Assembly (NCBI GenBank): GCA_964571595.1
Contig: CAZNCJ010000020.1
Coordinates: 1-37,248 of the forward strand
DNA: 37,248 nucleotides
Direction of reading: 5' to 3'
DNA from: CALCKU01 sp964571595
GTDB taxonomy: Bacteria > Pseudomonadota > Alphaproteobacteria > Caulobacterales > Maricaulaceae
Both the position numbers and the translations under genes were made by a program. The notes below the pieces were generated by a model. The model had not been told where the DNA came from, searched no databases, and worked only from the letters and a program-made list of their open reading frames with translations. Numbering within the stretch: position 1 is the first letter of the stretch; every line of letters begins with the position of its first letter. Below, piece by piece: positions 26,034 to 33,598 of the stretch.

Positions 26034-26140
26034 GAGCCACCTTTCAAATTTAAAACAGTGAAACTACAAAAGCAAAATATGTGCCAAAGCAATCTGATTC
26101 ACCTCTAAAGCGAGTAGAAAACCCGCTGATAAGACTAATA

Positions 26141-26164
26141 AGGGCCTGAAAAAGTTCAGGCCCT
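26141..26164 (-). terminator. Intrinsic terminator after paralog B
   Basis: A perfect 10-bp stem, AGGGCCTGAA (26141-26150) with TTCAGGCCCT (26155-26164), encloses a 4-nt loop. On the minus strand a moderately T-rich TTATTAGTCTT follows. It lies 8 bp after the stop of the larger secreted protein, so the two paralogs are probably separate transcription units. Confidence 0.8.
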
Positions 26165-26172
26165 CTTGAAAA

Positions 26173-27183
26173 TTACTGTATCCAGCGCGATCCAAAGCCG
26201 CCGTAACGCGATGTGTTAGCCAAAGCTGGATTAAATCCACCTCTTTTAAAACCGCCAAAGCTTGGCGCTTTTACTTTTGCTGGTGCACATGTGACAGGCA
26301 CTGGATAGCGCACAGGAACGGGTACGCGGTATACGGGGTGTACAACTCTAACCGGGGCTGGCGCAGCAATGCGCGGTGCCGGACGCTTACATACAACCTT
26401 AGTGGCCAGCGTATCACCGAACATAGTAGGTCCAGAGACTTGCTCCCAATATGTCCCATCAGGGCCAACAGAACTTACTGGCACACCAGAGGGCGGTGTT
26501 GCGATAACGGGGCCGCTAGAAACCGAGCTAACATTAGATGTGCTCACTGATGAGCTAAATGTATTGCTAAATCCGGGAGCTTGGCCGCCTAAAACAGTAG
26601 ACTGTGCTACAGTGCGTCCTGAATTTAGAACGGCTTGCGCATCTGCTGGATTACGATTGACAATAGATGTCGGCACATAAGCCGTACCCGGCGTCATGGC
26701 CGTTGAGCCATATTGACGGGATTGAAACTTTGATAAATCCACACTTGGGGCCGAGCGTATCACTGGCGCGGCAAAACTTTGCTGCACAATAGGTGAGCGC
26801 ACAACTGGTGTGGCTTGTGGTGTCGCATTTAGCTGCACATTGACAGGCGTACCAGCGTTTTGGCGACAATATTGTGTTGTTGTGGGATGACATCCACTGG
26901 TAAATCCTGACGGCGCGTCAGTCAGACCTGCTTGAGACGCCACACCGTGAACACGTGTTATCGACACGCTGGGTGAGCGGCGATAATTAACACTGCTCAG
27001 ATGGCCAAAGGGCTGATGAACCTGTACCAGAGTTGGATCATATTGCGGGGTTCCGAAATTTTGAACCACTGTACCTGTATTGCAAGGCCCGCCTACACCA
27101 CAACTCCCCGCAAGCGCGACAGTTCCAGTTGAAATCAATGCCAAACCGCCAAGGGCTGTGATGACAGAACGATAGATACGCAT
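26173..27183 (-). CDS. Secreted low-complexity protein of unknown function, paralog B
   Basis: A 336-residue exported protein with no family I can name. The signal peptide ends ALA (1-25). The mature part begins GSCGVGGPCN (Cys28 and Cys34), like paralog A. A long Ser/Thr/Val/Gln/Pro-rich middle (about 40-230) has few charged residues. The C-terminal third repeats Val-Pro-Arg pairs (VRVVHPVYRVPVPVRYPVPV) and ends with SRYGGFG (325-331) followed by SRWIQ. The shared ends and different middle lengths point to duplication with divergence of the central part. GGAG lies 7 nt before the ATG. Composition is consistent with an extended surface or matrix protein, but this is inference. Confidence 0.75.
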   Translation of the reverse strand: MRIYRSVITALGGLALISTGTVALAGSCGVGGPCNTGTVVQNFGTPQYDPTLVQVHQPFGHLSSVNYRRSPSVSITRVHGVASQAGLTDAPSGFTSGCHPTTTQYCRQNAGTPVNVQLNATPQATPVVRSPIVQQSFAAPVIRSAPSVDLSKFQSRQYGSTAMTPGTAYVPTSIVNRNPADAQAVLNSGRTVAQSTVLGGQAPGFSNTFSSSVSTSNVSSVSSGPVIATPPSGVPVSSVGPDGTYWEQVSGPTMFGDTLATKVVCKRPAPRIAAPAPVRVVHPVYRVPVPVRYPVPVTCAPAKVKAPSFGGFKRGGFNPALANTSRYGGFGSRWIQ

Positions 27184-27302
27184 AGTGCGTCTCCCACTTA
27201 TACGCCTTGTGGATATCCACTCGGCAACCTAACCTTTACCCGCTTTGCGGGCCTTCCCTGTGAAAGGCGATGTGCAGAGTTTAACGAAAGCGGCCCGTCG
27301 AC

Positions 27303-27506
27303 TTAAAAGTCGTAAGCTATTCCGCCGCGTTCCCAATCGCCAAATCGCGTGGGCTCTGCGCCTTTCGGACCGGCTATTTCAGTTGGACGGTTAGAGAGTG
27401 TCTCTTCTGCCTTTTTGCGACGCTCCGAGGCTTCTTTAAGCGCCCGCTTGGCAGCAGGACTTAAAATTTTACCGGGCGCGGCTTCTGGCGGGGTTTGATC
27501 ATTCAT
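27303..27506 (-). CDS. DUF1674 protein, SDHAF4-like succinate dehydrogenase assembly factor
   Basis: A 67-residue protein ending in the family signature GPKGAEPTRFGDWERGGIAYDF-type block (residues about 47-67), which defines DUF1674/SDHAF4. The eukaryotic relative (Sdh8/SDHAF4) binds the flavinylated SdhA subunit and protects it before complex assembly. The N-terminal half is Lys/Ala/Glu-rich and probably disordered. No succinate dehydrogenase gene is nearby. It sits in front of the SRYGGFG genes on the same strand, with a 119-bp gap, and probably has no functional link with them. Confidence 0.85.
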   Translation of the reverse strand: MNDQTPPEAAPGKILSPAAKRALKEASERRKKAEETLSNRPTEIAGPKGAEPTRFGDWERGGIAYDF

Positions 27507-27919
27507 AACCCGTTTTAAGCACCTGCTCTCTATCCGTCAAACCCAAAGGGCCGACCTCATATCCATTCAGAGTGTAACTTTGAAATGCATATGAGCTATT
27601 CTGATACAACAAGGAGCATAAAATTTGATTAAAACGCTATTAGCCCTTTATTAAGTATAAACCGTCCTGATCCTAGACAATTTGCTCCAACCCCCTCAAA
27701 TAGAACAAAACAAATAAACCATATCTAAGAGCGGGTATTGATAAAGCGCTTACAATCGCGCGCTGGTACATATCTGCCGCACAGATTTTAACCTTTTATC
27801 AATCTTCTCAAAAGCAAAACGGTCTGAGGCATCCGTGTGAAATCAATTGTAAAGCCCGCACACCGCCCCTATATAATGGGCCGCCTTAGAAACTGATTGC
27901 ATGGCTTATTACAGAAAGA
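27507..27919. other. Intergenic region without a gene between divergent genes
   Basis: No convincing ORF or RNA is seen. It holds a candidate aroQ promoter (27847-27877) and a 9-bp inverted repeat, ATTGATAAA (27737-27745) and TTTATCAAT (27795-27803), 49 nt apart, of unknown meaning. Confidence 0.5.
27847..27877 (+). promoter_or_regulatory. Candidate aroQ promoter
   Basis: A perfect TATAAT (27872-27877) lies 19 nt after TTGTAA (27847-27852), or 18 nt if the -35 box is shifted by one base. It is about 55 nt before the aroQ start. Confidence 0.4.
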
Positions 27920-27931
27920 TTGGAAAAATTG

Positions 27932-28369
27932 GTGAAAATCCGCGTCATAAACGGCCCAAACCTTAACCTGCTCGGCCAAAGAGAGCCTGAAATTTACGGC
28001 AAGGATAGCCTTGAGGATATCAAGAACACGCTGACCGCCTTAGGGAAAAGCCTTGGCGCCGAGATTGATTTTCTACAATCCAATCACGAAGGGGAGATCA
28101 TTGACTGGATACAGCAATGCCGTGAGGGCTTTGATGGCCTCATCATTAATCCCGCGGCCTATACCCATAGCTCTGTAGCGCTCCATGACGCTCTTTTATG
28201 CTTTGAAGGTTTGAAATATGAGGTGCATATTTCCAATCCTCATGCTCGCGAAACCTTTCGACAAACCTCCTATGTTTCACCGGCTGTAAACGGCGTCATA
28301 GCTGGTTTGGGTGTGACGGGATATGAAGTCGCGCTAAAAACCATGGTTGAGAAACTCTCCAGCTCTTAA
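27932..28369 (+). CDS. aroQ: 3-dehydroquinate dehydratase, type II
   Basis: Dehydrates 3-dehydroquinate to 3-dehydroshikimate, the third step of the shikimate pathway, as a dodecamer. Type II signatures are clear: VINGPNLNLLGQREPEIYG with the catalytic Arg and Tyr in the flexible lid, QSNHEGEIIDWI, INPAAYTHSSVALHDAL with the catalytic His, and VHISNPHARE. No ATG is available. I prefer the GTG at 27932 (145 residues), with GGAAA about 7 nt upstream, giving the usual short N-terminus; TTG codons at 27929 and 27920 are alternatives. In many Alphaproteobacteria aroQ precedes accB-accC, but here a convergent porin gene follows instead. Confidence 0.94.
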   Translation: MKIRVINGPNLNLLGQREPEIYGKDSLEDIKNTLTALGKSLGAEIDFLQSNHEGEIIDWIQQCREGFDGLIINPAAYTHSSVALHDALLCFEGLKYEVHISNPHARETFRQTSYVSPAVNGVIAGLGVTGYEVALKTMVEKLSSS

Positions 28370-28390
28370 ACGTCACACGCAAACATGAAA

Positions 28391-28411
28391 AAGGGCGGTA
28401 AAACCGCCCTT
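28391..28411 (-). terminator. Intrinsic terminator of the TorF-type porin gene
   Basis: A perfect 9-bp stem, AAGGGCGGT (28391-28399) with ACCGCCCTT (28403-28411), has a 3-nt loop. On the minus strand it is followed by TTTTTC, so it mainly terminates the leftward porin gene. It may also help end aroQ from the other side, where no T-run follows. Confidence 0.8.
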
Positions 28412-28450
28412 ACGCCCAGTGTTATCACATTAGTCAGTAAAGTGAGTGGC

Positions 28451-29200
28451 TTAGAAGCTTGTAGAGACACCGGCTCCAAACCAAAATAGGCTTCCATCCG
28501 CGCCGTCAGCCGTAAATGAATCTCTAAAACCTAGAGCGTCTTCACTATTAAGCGAGAGATTTCCGCCAATATATAGAGAGGAGTCATCATTGACGGCGTA
28601 ACTGACAGACGCACTACCTGTCGCCCATTCGTAATCTGTGACATCACCCGTGACCAAACCAGCTGTTACGCCAAGGTCTAGGGATGTTTTATCAGCCAGC
28701 CCAAAGCTATGACCGACACTGCCTTCTAATGTGAATGCATCAAGGTTAAAGTCGTAATACCCTGTCACGGCTGGCGAAAGCGGTGTGTTAAATGACAAAC
28801 CACCACTTACTTCAAAAGAGCTGGCACCGCCAAAGTCGAACAAACCGCCACCTAAAGTCGGGAAATGGAAGATGGTGAAACCCGCACTCGCATCAATCGT
28901 ATCGTTAATGCTAAAACCATAACCGCCATAAAGGTCAAATTCATCATCCGCTAATGGGCTGATTTCACCAACGGCTAATGATGTCCAACCCCCAAGATAA
29001 AAACCACCTTTACTGAACTCTACGCCCGGCTGTAGGGCGGTATCCGCAAAACTTACACCCCGGAAGACATATTCACTTACCGCGTCTAAAGACACAGACA
29101 CACCGACATCTCCAGCACTCGCGCTCATCGGAGCCGCCATGACGCCTAATGTTAAGGCCACTACCCCAAGTGCTTTTTTTGTTTTAAATTGTCTAACCAT
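28451..29200 (-). CDS. TorF family putative porin, outer membrane beta-barrel
   Basis: A 249-residue protein with a signal peptide ending SASA (1-29), followed by alternating hydrophobic/polar strands typical of a small outer membrane barrel. The start of the mature part, VSVSLDAVSEYVFRGVSF, and GGFYLGGWTSLAV match the TorF/Gcw_chp family found in many marine Proteobacteria. It ends with Phe (GAGVSTSF), as expected for BAM-dependent barrels. The transported substrate is unknown. GGAGAG lies just before the ATG, and a GCGCT-T-AGCGC inverted repeat (29219-29229) sits in the leader. Confidence 0.85.
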   Translation of the reverse strand: MVRQFKTKKALGVVALTLGVMAAPMSASAGDVGVSVSLDAVSEYVFRGVSFADTALQPGVEFSKGGFYLGGWTSLAVGEISPLADDEFDLYGGYGFSINDTIDASAGFTIFHFPTLGGGLFDFGGASSFEVSGGLSFNTPLSPAVTGYYDFNLDAFTLEGSVGHSFGLADKTSLDLGVTAGLVTGDVTDYEWATGSASVSYAVNDDSSLYIGGNLSLNSEDALGFRDSFTADGADGSLFWFGAGVSTSF

Positions 29201-29564
29201 TTTACTCTCCGATATTATGCGCTTAGCGCTGTGAATTTAGAGAGCGTTTAAATCCTGAGTTTCGAAAATACGATAAAGAATGGCTATAATGGGCGCGCCT
29301 CAAATATATGTCTAAAATTGAAGCGCTATAATTTTAAAAATGCACAATAATAGGGCGCAGATCAGTTTAAAGAGGCGCAAATTACAATTTCAACACATTC
29401 CGAGTCGAGCTGGAGTCAGGCCTAAGTTCAGATTGTGACACCTTCTCACATAAGCCTTTTTATATATTTTACTGGCCCGATATCTGATAAAGTGCATTAT
29501 CCGGGCTTGAAGCGGGCTTTCCCTCTCTCATATATGCACTCATGACTGTCAGCATGGATTATCA
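29201..29564. other. Intergenic region without a gene between divergent genes
   Basis: No ORF or RNA gene is supported in these 364 bp. Apart from the small inverted repeat GCGCT-T-AGCGC (29219-29229) next to the porin start, I see only AT-rich DNA that presumably holds the promoters of the porin gene and the ATP-grasp-like gene. Confidence 0.5.
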
Positions 29565-30530
29565 ATGTCGTTTATAAAGGCCTATTTTAAAGATATACGT
29601 CTGAAAAATGGAAAGATTTGGGTCAGCACGACCGGAGCGCAAATTGATATTGACCGGGTTTTCCTAAAAGATGTTTGGGCAGTTACAAAAATATTTGCAT
29701 ATTTAAAATTCCGCCAAATTGGGCTTTGGCTGCGCGGATTATTTAAAAGCAAAGAGCCTTCCAGGACCATTGCCTTTTTCCCGCAAATCCCCAGCCCCTG
29801 GTTCAATATCTGGCAAGTGAGCCGACTGGCAAACCTCACAACACAAATCGACCTTGAAACAGCCGATTATATTATGTGCTTTGAAGATAGTACCCATACA
29901 AGATTTAAGAAAGATGAGCTCAAAAGTCTGGGCAAACCCCTGCTAAATTTCAACACGAATGATATTTCAAAGGACTATGTCGCTGAGGTGTTTCTAAAAA
30001 CATTTGGCTATCCCCTATCTATTGATCCAACGCAATATAAAGGCTTGGCTATCAGAAAGTCTGACGCGAACGGAACCCATGACGGTGTCGTTATTGAGTG
30101 CCCGATTACACCAGATGCGCTTATTGAGGGGCAAAGCTATCAACGCCTTGTCGATAGCACTTTTACGGGCAAAACCAGTGAAGATTTACGCGTGGCTTAT
30201 GTATTAGGCGAATTGGCACTTGTCTATCATAAGCACAAACCGCTGGATGACCGCTTCGGGACACATTATCTAAGCGTCGATGTCTTGGAAGCTGAGGCGG
30301 CGTTTTCCTCTCAAGAGATAAAGCAAATCAAAGCGTTTTGTAGCCATATGAAACTGGATTTTGGCGCAGTAGATGTCATGCGCGATAAAAACGAAAATCG
30401 CATCTATATTGTCGATGTCAATAAAACCTGCATGCCGGTTTTATCTCTCAAACTCAAAACCCAAATCGCCTGTCAGCAAAAAATAGCCAATGTTTTGCTC
30501 AGAGGCCTTGCACAGCTCAAAAATGAGTGA
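29565..30530 (+). CDS. ATP-grasp-like protein of unknown function
   Basis: A 321-residue protein that I cannot place in a named family. The C-terminal half looks like a divergent ATP-grasp domain: LAIRKSDANGTHDG (162-174) could be the first nucleotide-binding loop, EDLRVAYVLGELALVYHK (206-223) resembles the central strand pair, and LDFGAVDVMRD (264-274) with IYIVDVNKT (280-288) matches the paired Mg2+-binding Asp/Asn strands (usually E-x-N, here D-V-N). The first 100 residues are not recognisable and include a Trp/Leu-rich amphipathic stretch (about 46-62). Such enzymes join a carboxylate to an amine or thiol; the substrate is unknown. It converges on tauR with a 1-bp gap, and a role in taurine use is not supported. 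Confidence 0.6.
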   Translation: MSFIKAYFKDIRLKNGKIWVSTTGAQIDIDRVFLKDVWAVTKIFAYLKFRQIGLWLRGLFKSKEPSRTIAFFPQIPSPWFNIWQVSRLANLTTQIDLETADYIMCFEDSTHTRFKKDELKSLGKPLLNFNTNDISKDYVAEVFLKTFGYPLSIDPTQYKGLAIRKSDANGTHDGVVIECPITPDALIEGQSYQRLVDSTFTGKTSEDLRVAYVLGELALVYHKHKPLDDRFGTHYLSVDVLEAEAAFSSQEIKQIKAFCSHMKLDFGAVDVMRDKNENRIYIVDVNKTCMPVLSLKLKTQIACQQKIANVLLRGLAQLKNE

Positions 30531-30531
30531 C

Positions 30532-32007
30532 CTAAACTTTTAGCAAGCCCACACATTCTGCGATATTTTTCACGCCCGCCTCGATATTTTCCAACCGGAT
30601 AGAAGTATAGCCCATCCGAAACCGGTTTTGTGGCCTATCAGACCAGGCATAATGTACATGGCCCGGTTCAATGATCACATCCTTTTCCAAACAGGCCGCG
30701 GCAAGCTCTCGCGTATCGAGGCCAGTTGGCCCGCATACCCAAATGGAAGACCCGCCCTGATTGGCCGCAATATCAAATTGCGGCAGATATTTCGCCATAC
30801 TCTCCATCAGAAGCTGGCGTTTTTGCTTATTAGAACGTACCAGCGCCCGCAGCAGGCTTTCATGATGTCCGCGTGAGAGAAAATAAGCCGCCGCGCGTTG
30901 GTTATTGGCCGCGGGGTGGCGCATTATTAATCTGCGCAAGGCTCTGATCTCGGAAATAAACGCCTTGGGCCCGACCATATAGCCTAGCCTTAACCCCGGT
31001 GCCAATGTCTTGGACAAGCTGCCTATATATATGACACGGCCATTTTCATCAGAACTCATAAGGGCTGGCAGAGGTCTTTGCATGAAATTGGTTTCGGCCT
31101 CATAATCATCTTCCAAGATAAGGAAGTCATTCTCCTCCGCAGCTTTCAGCACGGCCCGCCTGCGGATTTCACTCATTGTCACTGTGGTCGGGGATTGATG
31201 AGAGGGCGTGAGATAAACCAGATCACAGGCTTTTAAAGCCTCGCTTACCTGCAAGCCTTCATCATCAATCGTAAGGGCCTGCATATGGGGATCAAAGATC
31301 GCGGCAATATTGCGAACATCCGGATATCCGGGTTCTTCAAACCCGAAACGCCGTCCTTTTTTGAGCAATAATTTCATCGCCATGAATAAGGCGTTTTGTG
31401 CCCCGACCGTGACAATTATCTGATCTTCTGATACAAAGAGGCCTCGTCTTGTCAATAAGCGCGTCCTTATTTGCTCAAGTAAGAGAGCATCATCTCTATC
31501 AACGAGGTCTTGGGTCCAATCCGTGATTTCCTGAACCCCCACCGCATCGCGCCAACATTCTCGCCAATGCCTGACAGGGAAAAGACGCGGATCAATCTGT
31601 CCATAGACAAAACAATATTTATAGTCCCGCCAATTTGTCGGTTTAACAATGTGTTTTTGCGCACTCACATTCAGGGTCAAACGCTCTTGCCAATCAACGT
31701 TTGATGGCTGCGATTTTTGCAAGGTCTTTATGGATGGAATAGGCGGCAAGGCATTTTCGATAATTTCTGCATTGACGAAATATCCGCTACGTTCGCGCGA
31801 GACAATAAACCCGTCTTCTTGCAGCGCCGTATAGGCCAGCATAACCGTATTTCTCGCAACACCCAATTTACTGGCTAAATTCCGACTGGACGGCAAAGGA
31901 GAATTTGGCGCGAGCTGTCCTGCAAAAATCGCGTCTGAGATTTGATCTCTTAACTGCTTTTGTAAGCCCCGTTTACTGGTTCGGTCCAGATTGAACAATA
32001 CATCCAC
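30532..32007 (-). CDS. tauR: MocR-type (GntR/aminotransferase) regulator of taurine use
   Basis: A 491-residue regulator with an N-terminal winged helix of the GntR family (about 10-78; LRDQISDAIFAGQL, SSRNLASKLGVARNTV) fused to a fold-type I aminotransferase-like domain that binds PLP (SLSKTLAPGLRLGY, Lys335 when counted from the longer start). In Rhodobacter capsulatus the orthologous TauR activates taurine genes. The best start is the GTG at 32007, with AGAGGG exactly 6 nt upstream; a TTG two codons earlier abuts that site and is unlikely. It is divergent from tpa, the usual arrangement, and the operator candidate lies in between. Confidence 0.9.
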   Translation of the reverse strand: MDVLFNLDRTSKRGLQKQLRDQISDAIFAGQLAPNSPLPSSRNLASKLGVARNTVMLAYTALQEDGFIVSRERSGYFVNAEIIENALPPIPSIKTLQKSQPSNVDWQERLTLNVSAQKHIVKPTNWRDYKYCFVYGQIDPRLFPVRHWRECWRDAVGVQEITDWTQDLVDRDDALLLEQIRTRLLTRRGLFVSEDQIIVTVGAQNALFMAMKLLLKKGRRFGFEEPGYPDVRNIAAIFDPHMQALTIDDEGLQVSEALKACDLVYLTPSHQSPTTVTMSEIRRRAVLKAAEENDFLILEDDYEAETNFMQRPLPALMSSDENGRVIYIGSLSKTLAPGLRLGYMVGPKAFISEIRALRRLIMRHPAANNQRAAAYFLSRGHHESLLRALVRSNKQKRQLLMESMAKYLPQFDIAANQGGSSIWVCGPTGLDTRELAAACLEKDVIIEPGHVHYAWSDRPQNRFRMGYTSIRLENIEAGVKNIAECVGLLKV

Positions 32008-32050
32008 AATCAACCCTCTGCGTTTAAAGCTTCGTCCACTCCACTCGTAT

Positions 32051-32083
32051 CTGGTCTTATCGAGTTTTAATTTTTGGTACTAT
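32051..32083. promoter_or_regulatory. Candidate TauR operator, direct repeats
   Basis: CTGGTCTTAT (32051-32060) and TTGGTACTAT (32074-32083) are direct repeats agreeing at 7 of 10 positions and starting 23 bp apart, about two helical turns. The first matches 8 of 10 positions of the CTGGACYTAA repeat reported for TauR of Rhodobacter capsulatus, as I recall it. MocR regulators usually bind direct repeats. Confidence 0.5.
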
Positions 32084-32156
32084 CATCATTCCGCCAGTTT
32101 GAACATATTAAACTACGCCAGAAGGCGGAGACTTATAGTGCTATGAAGGATAGCTT

Positions 32157-33548
32157 ATGACACTCTCAAACCAAGCTGATCCGAATGTCGTAGAATTTGA
32201 CCGTGCACATGTCTGGCATCACCTCACCCAACACCATGCTTTTGAAACCAAAGATCCTCTGATAATCGTCGAGGGCAAAGGCATGATTTTAACCGATATA
32301 AATGGAAAAGATTATCTGGATGCCACATCAGGCGGGGTCTGGTCTGTCAATGTTGGCTATGGCCGCAAACGCATTGCAGGTGCCGTCGCCGACCAACTCG
32401 TCAAAATGTGTTATTTTGCCGGGTCAGGCGGCACTGTACCGGCCGCGATATTTGCAGAAAAATTGCTAGAAAAAATGCCGGGCCTGACGCGGGTTTATTA
32501 TTCCAATTCAGGCTCAGAAGCCAATGAGAAGGGCTATAAGATGGTCCGCCAGCTCGCCCATACAGAAGGGGACGGCACACGTCATAAGGTCATTTACCGC
32601 AACCGCGATTATCACGGCACAACCATTGGCGCGCTAAGCTCAGCCGGACAAGAACAACGCAAGGCCCAGTTTGGCCCTTTTGCCCCCGGCTTTGCCGAAT
32701 TTGCCCATTGTTGTTGCTATCGCTGCCCGTTTGGCAAAACTTACGGTGAATGCGAGATTGAGTGCGCCAAAGATTTGGAGCGCGCTATCTTGGAGGAAGG
32801 CCCTGAAACTGTAGGCTCTGTCGTGCTCGAGCCTATGACCGCGGGCGGAGGCATCATTATTCCCGTGCCGGAATATTTCCCGATTATAATGGATATTTGC
32901 AAGAAATATGATGTGCTTATCCATATTGACGAAGTCGTTTGCGGCTTTGGGCGGACAGGTGAATGGTTTGGCTATCAGCACTTTGATGTAAAGCCCGATA
33001 TTGTCACCATGGCCAAGGGTACAGCCAGTGGCTATGCCGCCCTGTCTTGTACGGTGACAACGGAAAGCCTGTTTGATCGTTTTAAAGCCACGCCTGATGA
33101 TAAGATGAGCTATTTTAGAGATATAAGTACTTTTGGTGGCTGCACTGGTGGCCACGCAGCAGGAATTGAGAGCCTGCGTATTACGGATGAGGAAAATCTG
33201 GTTGAGAATGCCAAAGTTATCGGTGACTATTTCATAGATAAGTTACACGGCCTGCAAGACAAGCATGAGGTGATTGGCGACGTCCGCGGAAAAGGCCTTT
33301 TTGCAGGATTAGAGTTGGTCAAAGACCGTCAAACGCGAGAGCCAGTTGATGAGAGCTATGTCGCGAAAATTGCTGGAAACTGTATGCAGGACGGATTAAT
33401 GATTGGACGCACTAATCGCAGCTTTGAGAAACTCAATAATACAATATGTCTGACCCCGGCTTTGATCGCCGGGAAAAGCGAGATTGACGAAATTGTTGAG
33501 AAAACTGACATATCTCTGACAAAAACAAGTCAAGAAATACCCCTCTAA
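32157..33548 (+). CDS. tpa: Taurine-pyruvate aminotransferase
   Basis: Class III PLP aminotransferase that moves the amino group of taurine to pyruvate, giving 2-sulfoacetaldehyde and L-alanine. The 463-residue protein matches the family closely: LDATSGGVWSVNVGYGR, VYYSNSGSEANEK, DYHGTTIGALS, HIDEVVCGFGRTGEW and the PLP Lys287 in VTMAKGTASGYAA. A Cys-rich stretch (184-203, HCCCYRCPFGKTYGECEIEC) has seven cysteines; the CYRCPFG-type motif also occurs in other class III aminotransferases but not in the Rhodobacter-type Tpa I recall. AAGGA lies 6 nt before the ATG. Xsc begins 50 bp downstream. The alanine formed needs an alanine dehydrogenase, not seen here. Confidence 0.93.
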   Translation: MTLSNQADPNVVEFDRAHVWHHLTQHHAFETKDPLIIVEGKGMILTDINGKDYLDATSGGVWSVNVGYGRKRIAGAVADQLVKMCYFAGSGGTVPAAIFAEKLLEKMPGLTRVYYSNSGSEANEKGYKMVRQLAHTEGDGTRHKVIYRNRDYHGTTIGALSSAGQEQRKAQFGPFAPGFAEFAHCCCYRCPFGKTYGECEIECAKDLERAILEEGPETVGSVVLEPMTAGGGIIIPVPEYFPIIMDICKKYDVLIHIDEVVCGFGRTGEWFGYQHFDVKPDIVTMAKGTASGYAALSCTVTTESLFDRFKATPDDKMSYFRDISTFGGCTGGHAAGIESLRITDEENLVENAKVIGDYFIDKLHGLQDKHEVIGDVRGKGLFAGLELVKDRQTREPVDESYVAKIAGNCMQDGLMIGRTNRSFEKLNNTICLTPALIAGKSEIDEIVEKTDISLTKTSQEIPL

Positions 33549-33598
33549 CAAAGCTTAGGAAAAGCGCTATTTTTAAATCATAAACAACAGGATAAATT

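Noticed and set aside
27737..27803. 9-bp inverted repeat upstream of aroQ as a regulatory RNA
   Set aside because: The arms are AT-rich and 49 nt apart with no further structure; chance is a sufficient explanation.
32091..32125. Inverted repeats AGTTT/AAACT and CCGCC/GGCGG before tpa as the main operator
   Set aside because: The arms are only 5 bp and MocR regulators usually bind direct repeats; the pair at 32051-32083 fits better.
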